Positions 46,935 to 56,986 of a DNA stretch of 64,000 bases are shown here, piece by piece. The stretch's first letter is position 1. Every line of letters begins with the position of its first letter. The notes below the pieces were generated by a model. The model was not told where the DNA came from. It saw only the letters and a list, made by a program, of their open reading frames with translations, and ran no database searches. Both the position numbers and the translations under genes were made by a program. Origin of the DNA: Pseudonocardia endophytica (GTDB lineage Bacteria; Actinomycetota; Actinomycetes; Mycobacteriales; Pseudonocardiaceae). Where the stretch lies: positions 3,100,001 to 3,164,000 of the forward strand of contig NZ_SMFZ01000001.1 of the NCBI RefSeq assembly GCF_004339565.1. Reading direction: 5' to 3'.

Positions 46935-47198
46935 TCAGGCGGCGGGACGCTCGGCGGCCGGCGCGGTGGCCGGTGCCGCCGCCTGCGGCTGCGCGGCCTC
47001 GACCTGGGCCGGGGCCGCGGCGGTGGTGTCGGCCTGATCGGCCTTCTCCTCGTCGTCGCGCAGGCCCTTCATCTCGCCCTTGAACACGCGAGCGGACTGC
47101 CCGACGGAACGGGCCATCTGCGGCAGCTTCTTCGCACCGAACAGCAGGACGAGCACGCCGATCACGATCAGCCAGTGCGTCGGGCTCATGGCGCCCAT
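46935..47198 (-). CDS. tatA: Sec-independent translocase protein TatA
   Basis: An 87-aa TatA. One membrane span ([20 protein letters not shown], residues 6-25) ends in the conserved FGxxxLP hinge and precedes an amphipathic helix ([18 protein letters not shown]) and a Pro/Ala-rich tail. TatA oligomers form the protein-conducting element. ATG 47198 has GAGGAG 6 bp upstream. First gene of tatAC. Confidence 0.94.
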   Translation of the reverse strand: MGAMSPTHWLIVIGVLVLLFGAKKLPQMARSVGQSARVFKGEMKGLRDDEEKADQADTTAAAPAQVEAAQPQAAAPATAPAAERPAA

Positions 47199-47351
47199 GG
47201 GGAACTCCTCACAGCGGGGTCGGGGAGCAGGCCGTTCGCTCTCCCCTCCGTGGTCAACGACACTCCCCGCCATCGGGGTGCGACGAGCACAAGGCGATAC
47301 CCCCGTGCCGAACCCGGGGCGACCACGGCCACCGGCCCGTGGCGCCCGAGC

Positions 47352-49608
<2,257 letters not shown>

Positions 49609-49616
<8 letters not shown>

Positions 49617-50850
49617 CGCCGACGAACTCCGGCGCCCTCTCCTCGTCGAGTGACCGGAACGCCGGGGCGAGCAGGGCGGCGACGGACGTGACGGCGACGA
49701 GCGCGGCGAGCACCATGCCGGCCGTCTCCAGACCGGCTCCCGCGGCGATCGCGGCGATCGGAGCGCTGGTCAGGGCGGGCGCGGAGAGCACGAGCGTGTT
49801 CTGGGCGCCGAGTACCCGGCCGCGCATCTCGTCCGGCGTCGCCTCCACGGTCAGGACGCCGAGCAGCGCGCCCGCCGGCCCGTTGGTGAGGCCGACGAAC
49901 GCGGCGGCCCCGAGCACCACCCACGGCGACGCCATGCTTCCGACGGCGGCGAAGCCGACGAGCGTGCCGGCCATCCCGATCACGAACCAGGTCCTGCGCC
50001 GGACCCGCCCGGCCGAGACGGCGTAGAGCGCGGACCCGGCGATGCTGCCCGCGGACAGTGCGCTCAGCGTCAGCCCGGCCAGCGCGGGCAGGTCCTCCCG
50101 CGTGAAGAAGGCCGGCATCAGCGTCGTCTGCAGCGAGCTGATCACCGCCGCGAACACGGCCGTGATCAGCGTCGATCCGAGGACGATCCGGCTGCGGACC
50201 AGGAACCGCCACGAGACGGCGAGGTCGGTGACGGCCCGCTTCAACGCGTTGCCGGCCGCCGGCACCACCTTCTCGACGGCGCCCGCGCGCGGATCGAGCA
50301 GGAGCGTCGACGCGGCGGCGAGCAGGCTCAGCGACGCGGTCGCCAGCATCAGCGCGGACGTCGTCCCGAACAGCCAGACGAACAGGCCGCCGAGCCCTGG
50401 GCCGCCGAGCAGCAGGACGTTGCCGACGGTCTCCCGGGTCGCGATCATGCGGTCCAGGCGCCCTCCCCCGGCCCGGATCAGCGCCGGGAGCAGCGTTTCG
50501 TGCGCGGTCATGCCCGGTACCCGGATCACGGCGCCGACCAGCGCGAGCGCGACGAACCACGTCATGTCGAGTCCCCACAGGACGTCGACCAGCGGGAGGG
50601 TGGCGACGGAGAGCGCCGAGAGGGCGTTGGACACCACGGAGACCGTGCGCCGGTTGAACCGGTCGACCAGCAGGCCGGACACGATCCCGGTCGCGGCGGA
50701 GGCGGCCGTGGCCACCGTCGCCAGCACCCCGGCGGCCAGCACGTCGCCGGTGCGCGCGAGCACGAGCAACGGCATGACGACGCTCGAGATGCCCGCTCCG
50801 AGCAGCGACAACCCGTACGAGCTGAAGTACACGATCGCGCTGTGCCGCAT
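49609..50850 (-). CDS. MFS transporter
   Basis: A 413-aa major-facilitator permease with about 12 hydrophobic spans. DRFNRRTVSVVSN after span 2 is the D-R-x-x-R/K loop of MFS proteins, and VEATPDEMRGRVLGAQNTL follows span 10. It resembles enterobactin-exporter-like MFS_3 efflux pumps. The substrate is unknown. ATG 50850 begins with MRHSAIVYFSSYG; an upstream in-frame start at 50910 lacks membrane-protein character. Confidence 0.88.
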
Positions 50851-50938
50851 GGTCCACTCCCCGTCGACGTCGTCTCGACATCCACTGGACACCCGGCCGT
50901 CGCGGCACACTCAACGGTGATCCGGGTCACGAGGCGCG

Positions 50939-51256
50939 ATGACTTCCGGCGGCGACGCCGGTCCACCCCACATGCTGATCATTGCCGGGTACCTCGTCGT
51001 CGAACCGACAGAGCGCGACGCGTTCGTGGCCGACGGGACGACGGCGGTCTCCCTGGCGCGCAACGCGCCCGGATGCCTGGACTTCGCCATGACGGCCGAC
51101 TCGCTCGACCCGGCGCGGGTGAACGTGTTCGAGCGGTGGGAGACCGAGCGGGAACTGCTCGCCTTCCGCGGCTCCGGACCCGACTCCGGCACCGCAGCGA
51201 AGATCCTCGACGCGGACGTCAAGCGCTACGTCGTCGCGTCGGTCGAGGACCCGTGA
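50939..51256 (+). CDS. Antibiotic biosynthesis monooxygenase (ABM) domain protein
   Basis: A 105-aa ferredoxin-like ABM protein. MLIIAGYLVVEPTERDAFVA then APGCLDFAMTADSLDP and VNVFERWETERELLAF are typical of the family that includes small cofactor-free monooxygenases and heme-degrading proteins. ATG 50972 (MLIIAGYL) is an alternative start that would fit the usual length better. It is divergent from the MFS gene. Confidence 0.85.
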   Translation: MTSGGDAGPPHMLIIAGYLVVEPTERDAFVADGTTAVSLARNAPGCLDFAMTADSLDPARVNVFERWETERELLAFRGSGPDSGTAAKILDADVKRYVVASVEDP

Positions 51257-51324
51257 CCTGCGGCAAGGACGGGGGCGCGGCGGCGAGCAGGTCGGTGCGA
51301 CGGCCAGTCGGCGCGGCGTCCGCG

Positions 51325-51576
51325 TCACAGACGGCGCGATCCGGAGTGCGTACACCGCGCGCACTCCTCCGGCACGTAGTCGCCCGCCAGCCGTAGTCCG
51401 CCGGCACGGTCCGGGACCCAGTGCAGGAACGGACCACCGCCCGGACCGCCATGCTCATGGCCACCTGCCCCGGGACGACCACGGACGGGGACGCCGTGGC
51501 GGATCGCATGACCGGCATGGACCCCGAAGCCGAAGTCGCGCACGGCCGAGACCAGTCGGCTCAGACGTCGTCGCAT
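51325..51576 (-). CDS. Small hypothetical protein
   Basis: An 83-aa protein of unknown function. It is supported by a perfect AGGAGG 5 bp before ATG 51576. It begins MRRRLSRLVSAVRDFGFGVH, is Gly/His-rich in the middle and ends with DYVPEECARCTHSG, whose Cys pair might bind metal. It is divergent from the TetR gene, with two operator-like sites between, so it may be a TetR target. No family recognised; a frame-shifted remnant of a longer gene is possible. Confidence 0.5.
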   Translation of the reverse strand: MRRRLSRLVSAVRDFGFGVHAGHAIRHGVPVRGRPGAGGHEHGGPGGGPFLHWVPDRAGGLRLAGDYVPEECARCTHSGSRRL

Positions 51577-51588
51577 CGCCACCTCCTA

Positions 51589-51639
51589 CACTGATCTGTG
51601 AAGTTAGAGTGTGCCGAACGCTAGGTACACAGATCTGTG
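51589..51639. promoter_or_regulatory. Paired TetR operator sites
   Basis: CACTGATCTGTG (51589-51600) and CACAGATCTGTG (51628-51639) are 39 bp apart; the second is a perfect palindrome and the first differs by one base. Both are followed by AAGT. They fill the divergent region between the small hypothetical gene and the TetR gene. Confidence 0.7.
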
Positions 51640-51657
51640 AAGTCAAGGGGGTCCGAC

Positions 51658-52272
51658 GTGGTGGACGGCGATACCGGCAGCGCCGGCGGCTCGGAGCAGC
51701 ACTTGACCCCTGGCGCCCAGCGGATCCTCGACGTCGCCTCCGAGCTGTTCTACTGGCGCGGGATCCACGCCGTCGGAGTGGACACCATCGCGGCCGAGTC
51801 CGGCGTCACCAAACGAACCCTCTACGACCGCTTCGGCTCCAAGGACGCGCTGGTCGTGGCCTACCTGGCTGCTCGTGACCGACGCTGGCGCGAGCTGGTC
51901 CTCGCCCGTCTCGAGGCCGTCGGCGCGGACCCGGTAGCGCAGGTCCTGGCGCCGTTCGACGTGCTGCCGGAGTTTCTGGTCCCGCACGGCCGGGGCTGCA
52001 GCTTCGTCAATGCCTTCGCCGAGCTCCCCGACCCCGACCACCCCGGCCGTCAACTCGTCGTCGCAGAGAAGACCTGGCTGCGCGACCTGTTCCGGGATCT
52101 CCTCTCCCAGGCCGGCGCCCACGATCCCGACGCCACGGCTGGCCAGTTACTCAGCCTGCACGAGGGCGCCTTCGTCAGCCACGCCATCGTCGACGAGACC
52201 GACGCGGCGACCGGTGCACGCTCCGCTGCGCACGCCCTGGTCACCCATGCACGTGCCCATCCGGGACCGTGA
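51658..52272 (+). CDS. TetR/AcrR-family regulator
   Basis: A 204-aa TetR protein. HTH: ASELFYWRGIHAVGVDTIAA then ESGVTKRTLYDRFGSKDALV. The C-terminal domain has PHGRGCSFVNAFAELPDPDH, a pattern seen in TetRs that sense electrophiles or toxic organics. GTG 51658 has AAGGGGG 6 bp upstream; GTG 51637 lies inside the operator and is rejected. It likely represses itself and the divergent small gene. Confidence 0.9.
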   Translation: MVDGDTGSAGGSEQHLTPGAQRILDVASELFYWRGIHAVGVDTIAAESGVTKRTLYDRFGSKDALVVAYLAARDRRWRELVLARLEAVGADPVAQVLAPFDVLPEFLVPHGRGCSFVNAFAELPDPDHPGRQLVVAEKTWLRDLFRDLLSQAGAHDPDATAGQLLSLHEGAFVSHAIVDETDAATGARSAAHALVTHARAHPGP

Positions 52273-52361
52273 CCCGCACCGGGCCCTCCGATCGCCCGGT
52301 CGACATCGGCGTCGACCGCGCCGGTCAGCAGCGATGAAGACGAGCGGAATCGAATCCCAGA

Positions 52362-52382
52362 CCCCGCCTTCCAAAGGCGGGG
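52362..52382 (+). terminator. Terminator-like hairpin after the TetR gene
   Basis: CCCCGCCT-TCCAA-AGGCGGGG, an 8-bp perfect stem about 90 bp after the TetR stop, followed by CTTCGTC. There is no long T-run. It resembles typical GC-rich terminators. Confidence 0.55.
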
Positions 52383-52440
52383 CTTCGTCGCCGATGGCGT
52401 GTACACAGCAACCATCACCGCGCTGAACGTCCTGGTGAGA

Positions 52441-52476
52441 ATGGTGGGCCCCCGGGGGATCGAACCCCGAACCCGC
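52441..52476 (-). repeat. Duplicated 3' end of tRNA-Lys (candidate attachment site)
   Basis: This 36-bp sequence is identical to 53664-53699, which covers the CCA end, acceptor 3' strand and T-arm of tRNA-Lys. The remainder of a tRNA does not follow it. Same orientation as the intact gene, 1.22 kb from it, which is the pattern left by site-specific integration into a tRNA gene. Confidence 0.8.
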
Positions 52477-52638
52477 CGAGTCTGGCGCCGTGCTGACGGA
52501 TGGGCACTGATATCCCGCGTGACCTGGGATTTTCCACCCGCAGAGTGGTGGACGTTCGGGGTCGATTCCGGCCCTGTCACGCCGTTTCGTGTCCCAAGAG
52601 CGTCCCACGCGGGGGCTTCTCCCCCACGCGCCCGGCCT

Positions 52639-52770
52639 GCTGGTGATCTCCTCGCGGCGCGGGTTCATCCCTGCCAGCCCGAGGGGTGGGGTGCAAGGTA
52701 CTCAGTCCAGCCTTGCACCCCGCCCCTCGGGCTGGCTGCCGTCTCGGCGCGCCGAGAGGAGGTCACCAGC
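52639..52770. repeat. 132-bp near-symmetrical inverted repeat
   Basis: The inner arms (52673-52698 and 52711-52736) are 26 bp and complementary at 25 positions around a 12-nt loop. After a symmetrical 11x11 unpaired region, the outer arms (52639-52661 and 52748-52770) pair at 21 of 23. The whole would fold into a long hairpin as DNA or RNA. No gene is recognised in it; a miniature transposable element or structured RNA is possible. Confidence 0.8.
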
Positions 52771-52886
52771 CCGCTGTTCCCTGATCCCCGAGCGGTGTCG
52801 GGTCTCGGGCAGCGCCCGGATCGTCTCCGGGGTGGACCTGTGAAACCTGGGCGCACCGCGGAGGGTGACGCTGACAAGATCGGACA

Positions 52887-53408
52887 ATGCCGACATCACG
52901 TGTGTCTTTGTTGCGCTGGCAGTTCGATCTGACGTGGTCGCTGTTCGAGTACCACCTCGATCGTCTCAATGAAGCGGACACGCTGTGGCAGCCAGCGAAG
53001 ACCTGTTGGACGGTGCACCGGTCCGAGGACGGGCATTGGCTCCCGGACTGGTCTGAGGAGGAGTTGGATCCGGTTCCGGTTCCGACCATCGCCTGGATCA
53101 CGTGGCACATCGGCTGGTGGTGGTCGGTGACGATCGATCACATGCGGCAGCGCACCCCTCGCGAGCGGACGGAGGTCACGTGGCCAGGTGGCGCGGCTTC
53201 GACAGTGGAGTGGCTGCGCGATCTGAGTGCTGAGTGGGTCGATGTGCTCGACGGGTTGGTCGATGAGGATCTGGATGCCGGAGCGACGTTCCCGTGGCAA
53301 GTGGGAACGGATCTGACGGTCGGGCACACCCTGGCGTGGTTGAACACCGAGTTGGCCAAGAACGTGTCCGAGATCGGCCAGCTTCGCCTGGTGCGTGCCG
53401 CTGCGTGA
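52887..53408 (+). CDS. DinB-family protein (mycothiol-transferase fold)
   Basis: A 173-aa four-helix DinB/DUF664 protein. FDLTWSLFEYHLDRLNEADT then DGHWLPDWSEEELDPVPVPT then IAWITWHIGWWWSV gives one metal-type His; the last helix is HTLAWLNTELAKNVSEIGQL, where an Asn stands near the usual third His. Relatives transfer thiols such as mycothiol. Base composition is lower in GC than the flanking genes, consistent with transfer. It lies inside the putative tRNA-Lys-linked element. ATG 52887. Confidence 0.85.
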   Translation: MPTSRVSLLRWQFDLTWSLFEYHLDRLNEADTLWQPAKTCWTVHRSEDGHWLPDWSEEELDPVPVPTIAWITWHIGWWWSVTIDHMRQRTPRERTEVTWPGGAASTVEWLRDLSAEWVDVLDGLVDEDLDAGATFPWQVGTDLTVGHTLAWLNTELAKNVSEIGQLRLVRAAA

Positions 53409-53489
53409 TCGGCTCGATGAAGAGCAGCGCCGTCCGCGTAGCGGGGGCCGGGTAGCCGGCCCCGGCGCCGCGAACGGGCCGGAGGTGTA

Positions 53490-53654
53490 GTGAGCGAGCG
53501 ACGGGGCCGGCGTGGCCGGCCCCCGCGCCGCCGGAGGCGGCGGCTCACCGACCGTCAGACCGCCGAGGTGCTGGAAGGGCTGTTCGACCCGACGGACGAA
53601 AGTGACCCAAAAGGTGTCTTGGATCTTGGTCCGGGTATGGATCCAACGCTGTGA
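53490..53654 (+). CDS. Possible 54-aa basic/acidic small protein
   Basis: Starts at GTG 53490 with GGAGG 4 bp upstream. It begins with an Arg-rich stretch (RRGRRGRPPRRRRRRL), then TDRQTAEVLEGLFDPTDESD, and ends with DLGPGMDPTL. It stops 11 bp before the tRNA-Lys 3' end. Small basic proteins at this place in integrative elements can be excision factors, but no family match is claimed and the short frame may be chance. Confidence 0.3.
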   Translation: MSERRGRRGRPPRRRRRRLTDRQTAEVLEGLFDPTDESDPKGVLDLGPGMDPTL

Positions 53655-53664
53655 CCAGCGAGGA

Positions 53665-53740
53665 TGGTGGGCCCCCGGGGGATCGAACCCCGAACCCGCG
53701 GATTAAAAGTCCGCTGCTCTGCCGATTGAGCTAGAGGCCC
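53665..53740 (-). tRNA. tRNA-Lys (anticodon TTT)
   Basis: 76 nt on the minus strand with encoded CCA. Acceptor GGGCCTC pairs with GGGGCCC (one G-U); D-arm AGCTCAATCGGCAGAGC; anticodon arm GCGGA-CTTTTAA-TCCGC with TTT at 53705-53707; T-arm CGGGG-TTCGATC-CCCCG; discriminator A. The 3' half is the target of the duplication at 52441. Confidence 0.97.
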
Positions 53741-53877
53741 CTCTGATCCGCAGAGCACGCCCGGCGGATCACCGGTTCGTCGTCGACCGTGGCGTCGGGC
53801 ACGGAGCCCTGCTGGTCGAAGACCCACCCGGTTCGAGGCAGCACGGCGACGATGCCGACCCCCTCTCGCAACGACAC
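53731..53877 (-). CDS. Possible 48-aa small protein ending in tRNA-Lys
   Basis: A minus-strand frame from GTG 53877 to a TAG inside the tRNA 5' end. It reads VSLREGVGIVAVLPRTGWVF and ends with CSADQRGL, with high GC at third positions. Such a coding-like frame stopping within a tRNA gene may be chance, or the remains of a gene cut by the tRNA region. No family recognised. Confidence 0.2.
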   Translation of the reverse strand: MSLREGVGIVAVLPRTGWVFDQQGSVPDATVDDEPVIRRACSADQRGL

Positions 53878-54087
53878 CCTCCATGCTACTCACCGTTGCC
53901 GGAGGCGACCTGACAACTCGGAGAGTGTCGGTGTGCCGCGCTCGGGCCGATCGCGGCCCGTCGAGATGAGCGTCATTGCTGTCTGGTGATCGACAAGTCG
54001 CGATGAGTCGCATCTCGGCGAGAACGGACCGACGACGGTGGACCATCTGCCGTAGTGAGTTACGACGTGTAGGGCAGACTGTCCCCG
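53741..54087. other. Intergenic region with tRNA-Lys and SOD-lipoprotein promoters
   Basis: About 350 bases, somewhat lower in GC than the genes. It must contain the minus-strand tRNA-Lys promoter and the plus-strand promoter of the lipoprotein gene, but I see no clear -35/-10 pair. Apart from the doubtful 48-aa frame there is no gene. Confidence 0.5.
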
Positions 54088-54666
54088 ATGCGCACTCTTC
54101 ACCGACCCATCCGATTCGTTCTGCTCCTCGGTACGGCCGGACTCCTCGCCGCCTGCGGCTCCGACGCCGGGAGCACCTCGACCACCGGGGACGGGGCCAC
54201 GCAGGTCTCGGCGACGTTCGCGTCCGGTTCCGGGCCGGCATTCACCTACGACACGGCTCGGGTGCCGGTCGGAGCGAAGGCGACGGTCGACGCGTCGTCG
54301 GGCGACGGCTCCACCACGACCACTCTCACCGTCAGCGGCCTGAACCCGAACGCGATGTACGGCGCGCACGCCCACGCGAAACCGTGCGGAGCGACCGGCG
54401 ACGCGGCCGGCCCGCACTTCCAGATGCGGCAGGACCCGGTGACGCCGAGCGTCGATCCGGCGTACGCGAACCCGTCGAACGAGATCTGGTTGGACCTCAC
54501 GACCGACGCGCAGGGCGCCGGGACGGCCACCAGCACCGTGCCCTGGACGTTCCCGGACGACCGGCGGGCACGGTCGGTGATCATCCACGAGATGCCGACG
54601 AAGACCGAGCCGGGGAAGGCGGGAACGGCGGGCGCACGTCCGGCCTGCGTCGACGTCGGGTTCTGA
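54088..54666 (+). CDS. Cu/Zn superoxide-dismutase-family lipoprotein
   Basis: A 192-aa secreted lipoprotein. The lipobox LLAAC places Cys at about residue 23, so it is anchored outside the membrane. The SOD fold is seen in YGAHAHAKPCGATGDAAGPH and VIIHEMPTKTEPGKAGTAGA. His in HAH, GPH and IIHE match the four copper ligands. The zinc-loop His residues and the Asp are missing; that segment reads DPAYANPSNEIWLDLT. So it may be a copper-only enzyme or a non-enzymatic relative. It lies 19 bp before dus. Confidence 0.82.
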   Translation: MRTLHRPIRFVLLLGTAGLLAACGSDAGSTSTTGDGATQVSATFASGSGPAFTYDTARVPVGAKATVDASSGDGSTTTTLTVSGLNPNAMYGAHAHAKPCGATGDAAGPHFQMRQDPVTPSVDPAYANPSNEIWLDLTTDAQGAGTATSTVPWTFPDDRRARSVIIHEMPTKTEPGKAGTAGARPACVDVGF

Positions 54667-54685
54667 CCCGGGGGACAATGGCCGC

Positions 54686-55858
54686 GTGACCGTGCAGGAC
54701 GTGCTCCGCGACGAGCGGACCCAGACCCGCGGGCGGGTGCTGCCACCGTTGCGCATCGGGCCCTACGAGGTCGCGACCCCGGTGGTGCTCGCGCCGATGG
54801 CCGGCATCACCAACCCCGGGTTCCGACGGCTGTGCCGCGAGCAGGGCGCCGGCTTCTACGTCTGCGAGATGATCACCTCGCGCGGGCTCGTCGAGCGCAA
54901 CCCGCTGACGTTCCGCATGATCGCGTTCGACGGCGACGAGCACCCGCGCTCGATGCAGCTCTACGGCGTCGACCCGGACGCCATGTTCACGGCCGCGCGG
55001 ATGATCGCCGAGCAGGATCTGGCCGACCACGTCGACATGAACTTCGGCTGCCCGGTGCCGAAGGTGACCAGGAAGGGCGGCGGCGCCGCGCTGCCGTTCA
55101 AGCGCAAGCTGTTCGAGCGGATCGTGCGGGCGGCCGTCGATGGCGCCGACGGCCGCCCGGTCACCGTGAAGATGCGGATCGGGATCGACGACGACCATCA
55201 CACCTACCTCGAGGCCGGCCGGATCGCGGCCGACCAGGGCGCGGTGGCCGTCGCGCTGCACGCGCGCACGGCGGCGCAGCGGTACTCCGGCACCGCGGAC
55301 TGGTCGGCGATCGCGCGGCTGCGGGAGCACGTGCCGTCGAACATCCCGGTCCTGGGCAACGGCGACATCTTCTGCGCCGCGGACGCGCTGGACATGGTCG
55401 CCCGCACCGGGTGCGACGGCGTCGTGGTCGGCAGGGGCTGCCTCGGACGTCCGTGGCTGTTCGGCGACCTGGAGGCCGCGTTCGCCGGACGTCCGCTGCC
55501 GGACGCACCGAGCCTCGGACGGGTGACGACGACGCTGCGCCGCCACGCCGAGCTGCTCTGCGAGCACATGGGCCCGGACAAGGGGATCCGCGACGTCCGC
55601 AAGCACATCGCGTGGTACCTCAAGGGCTTCCCGGTCGGTCCGGACGTCCGTCGCCGCCTCGGCATGGTGTCCTCGCTGGACGAGCTGGACGAGCTCCTGT
55701 CCACACTCGACCCGGACGAGCCGTTCCCGGCCGAGGCGGACGGGCCGCGCGGCCGTCAGGGATCACCGGGCAGGGTCGTCCTGCCGGAGCACTGGCTGGA
55801 CGACGCCGACGACCCCTCGGTGCCGTTCGCGGCCGAGGTGGAACACTCGGGCGGCTGA
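54686..55858 (+). CDS. tRNA-dihydrouridine synthase
   Basis: A 390-aa DusB-type flavoenzyme that reduces uridines in tRNA D-loops with NADPH. LAPMAGITNPGFRRLCREQG, MNFGCPVPKV with the catalytic Cys, VTVKMRIGIDD, LHARTAAQRYSG and VGRGCLGRPW are diagnostic. A C-terminal helical RNA-binding domain precedes a 45-residue Pro/Asp-rich tail. GTG 54686 is used. Probably co-transcribed with the SOD-type lipoprotein gene. Confidence 0.94.
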   Translation: MTVQDVLRDERTQTRGRVLPPLRIGPYEVATPVVLAPMAGITNPGFRRLCREQGAGFYVCEMITSRGLVERNPLTFRMIAFDGDEHPRSMQLYGVDPDAMFTAARMIAEQDLADHVDMNFGCPVPKVTRKGGGAALPFKRKLFERIVRAAVDGADGRPVTVKMRIGIDDDHHTYLEAGRIAADQGAVAVALHARTAAQRYSGTADWSAIARLREHVPSNIPVLGNGDIFCAADALDMVARTGCDGVVVGRGCLGRPWLFGDLEAAFAGRPLPDAPSLGRVTTTLRRHAELLCEHMGPDKGIRDVRKHIAWYLKGFPVGPDVRRRLGMVSSLDELDELLSTLDPDEPFPAEADGPRGRQGSPGRVVLPEHWLDDADDPSVPFAAEVEHSGG

Positions 55859-55949
55859 GCATCCGGACACGCGTTCGGGTGCGATCGAGCCGCTCGTCTC
55901 AAGAGTCACTTCCGCACCGCCGAACACACGGGCGACCCCGGAGGTGGTG

Positions 55950-56879
55950 ATGACCGACGCAGCGTGGAAGGTACGGCCCGCCGTGCAGGCGGCGCCCGCG
56001 GCCTCCGAACCACCACGCCGATGGGAGATGCCGATGACCGCGCACCCCGTCGACCACGGTGACCAGTCCGGCACGGACAACGGGGGCGTCGCGGCCGGAC
56101 CGCCTGCGGCACGCGCGGCTCTGCACACGGCCGCCGCCGAGCGACTTGCCGCCCACGGCGACTGGGAGCCCGCCTACCGGCACCTGCGCGAGGCCGTGCG
56201 CCTGCTGCACGGGGAGCGGTCCGGTACCCGCGAGCCGCAGGACGAGCTCGACCGTCTCCGCCGCGAGCACGCCGAGGCACACGAGCAGAGCAGGCGGGAC
56301 GCCCTGACCGCCAGCTACAACCGTCGGTACCTCGACGAGCGCCTCGCCGCTCTCGTCGCGCCCGGCGGGGCGGGCGGGCTGTGCCTGGCGCTCGCCGACA
56401 TCGACCACTTCAAGCAGGTCAACGACACGCACGGGCACCCGTTCGGGGACCGGGTCCTGCAGCGCATGGTCGTCGAGCTGGGCCGGGCGCTCCCGGAGGG
56501 CGCGTTCTGCGCCCGCTACGGCGGCGAGGAGTTCGCCCTGGTGCTGCCGGACCGCGATCTCGACGACGGCGTGCGGATCTGCGAGGCGGCCCGCGAGCGG
56601 ATCTCCGAGCACGACTGGTCGGCGATGCATCCGGACCTGCGGCTCACGATCAGCGTCGGGATCGCGCAGGCACCGGCCACGGTGGCCGAGGTCGACGCAC
56701 TCGTCGCCGACGCGGACCTGCTGCTGTACACGGCGAAGCAGGCCGGACGGAACGCCGTCGCCTACCGCAGGGCCGGCCGGGTCCGGCTGGCCGGGGCGGC
56801 CGGTGCGCGCCGATCCATTCCCCAGCCTCCCGCGCCGGGCACGCGCCCCGGAACCGCCGCACGGCTGTCCGCTCCGTAA
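55950..56879 (+). CDS. Diguanylate cyclase (GGDEF domain)
   Basis: A 309-aa cytoplasmic cyclase making c-di-GMP. Residues 50-110 are a short helical, TPR-like segment; the GGDEF domain (about 120-280) has DALTASYNRRYLDERL, LADIDHFKQVNDTHGH and the active A-site RYGGEEFALVL. The R-x-x-D inhibitory site five residues before it is absent (ALPEGAFCA). A Pro-rich tail ends the protein. ATG 55950 has GGAGG 5 bp upstream. Many actinobacterial cyclases of this kind control development. Confidence 0.9.
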   Translation: MTDAAWKVRPAVQAAPAASEPPRRWEMPMTAHPVDHGDQSGTDNGGVAAGPPAARAALHTAAAERLAAHGDWEPAYRHLREAVRLLHGERSGTREPQDELDRLRREHAEAHEQSRRDALTASYNRRYLDERLAALVAPGGAGGLCLALADIDHFKQVNDTHGHPFGDRVLQRMVVELGRALPEGAFCARYGGEEFALVLPDRDLDDGVRICEAARERISEHDWSAMHPDLRLTISVGIAQAPATVAEVDALVADADLLLYTAKQAGRNAVAYRRAGRVRLAGAAGARRSIPQPPAPGTRPGTAARLSAP

Positions 56880-56986
56880 GCTCGTCGGTAGCTCCGGCCC
56901 TGGAGACCGGAACGTCCCGTGCGTGCGCGCTCCCCCGCCCCGTGCGCGAGCCGCACGTCCCGGTACCAGCGCGGGAGGAGGCAGTG

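Larger units (their letters stand above)
52273..52886. other. Non-coding region holding a terminator, att repeat and large inverted repeat
   Basis: About 610 bases with no convincing gene. It contains a terminator-like hairpin (52362-52382), the duplicated tRNA-Lys 3' end (52441-52476), two GYGTCCCA motifs 11 bp apart (52589 and 52600) and a 132-bp inverted repeat (52639-52770). The GC content is mixed, and the frames across the inverted repeat look like by-products of the symmetry. Confidence 0.6.
52477..53663. mobile_element. Remnant of a small element integrated at tRNA-Lys
   Basis: About 1.19 kb between the two 36-bp direct repeats. The content is a 132-bp inverted repeat, a DinB-type gene with GC visibly below that of its neighbours, and a possible 54-aa basic frame. 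No integrase is present, so it is a decayed remnant, a passenger left by deletion, or an element mobilised in trans. The inference rests on the repeat geometry alone. Confidence 0.5.

Noticed and set aside
52340..52395. tRNA-like hairpin with loop TTTGGAA (Pro anticodon on the minus strand) and a T-loop-like motif
   Set aside because: The putative T-stem does not pair, there is no D-arm or acceptor stem, and the hairpin is better explained as a terminator.
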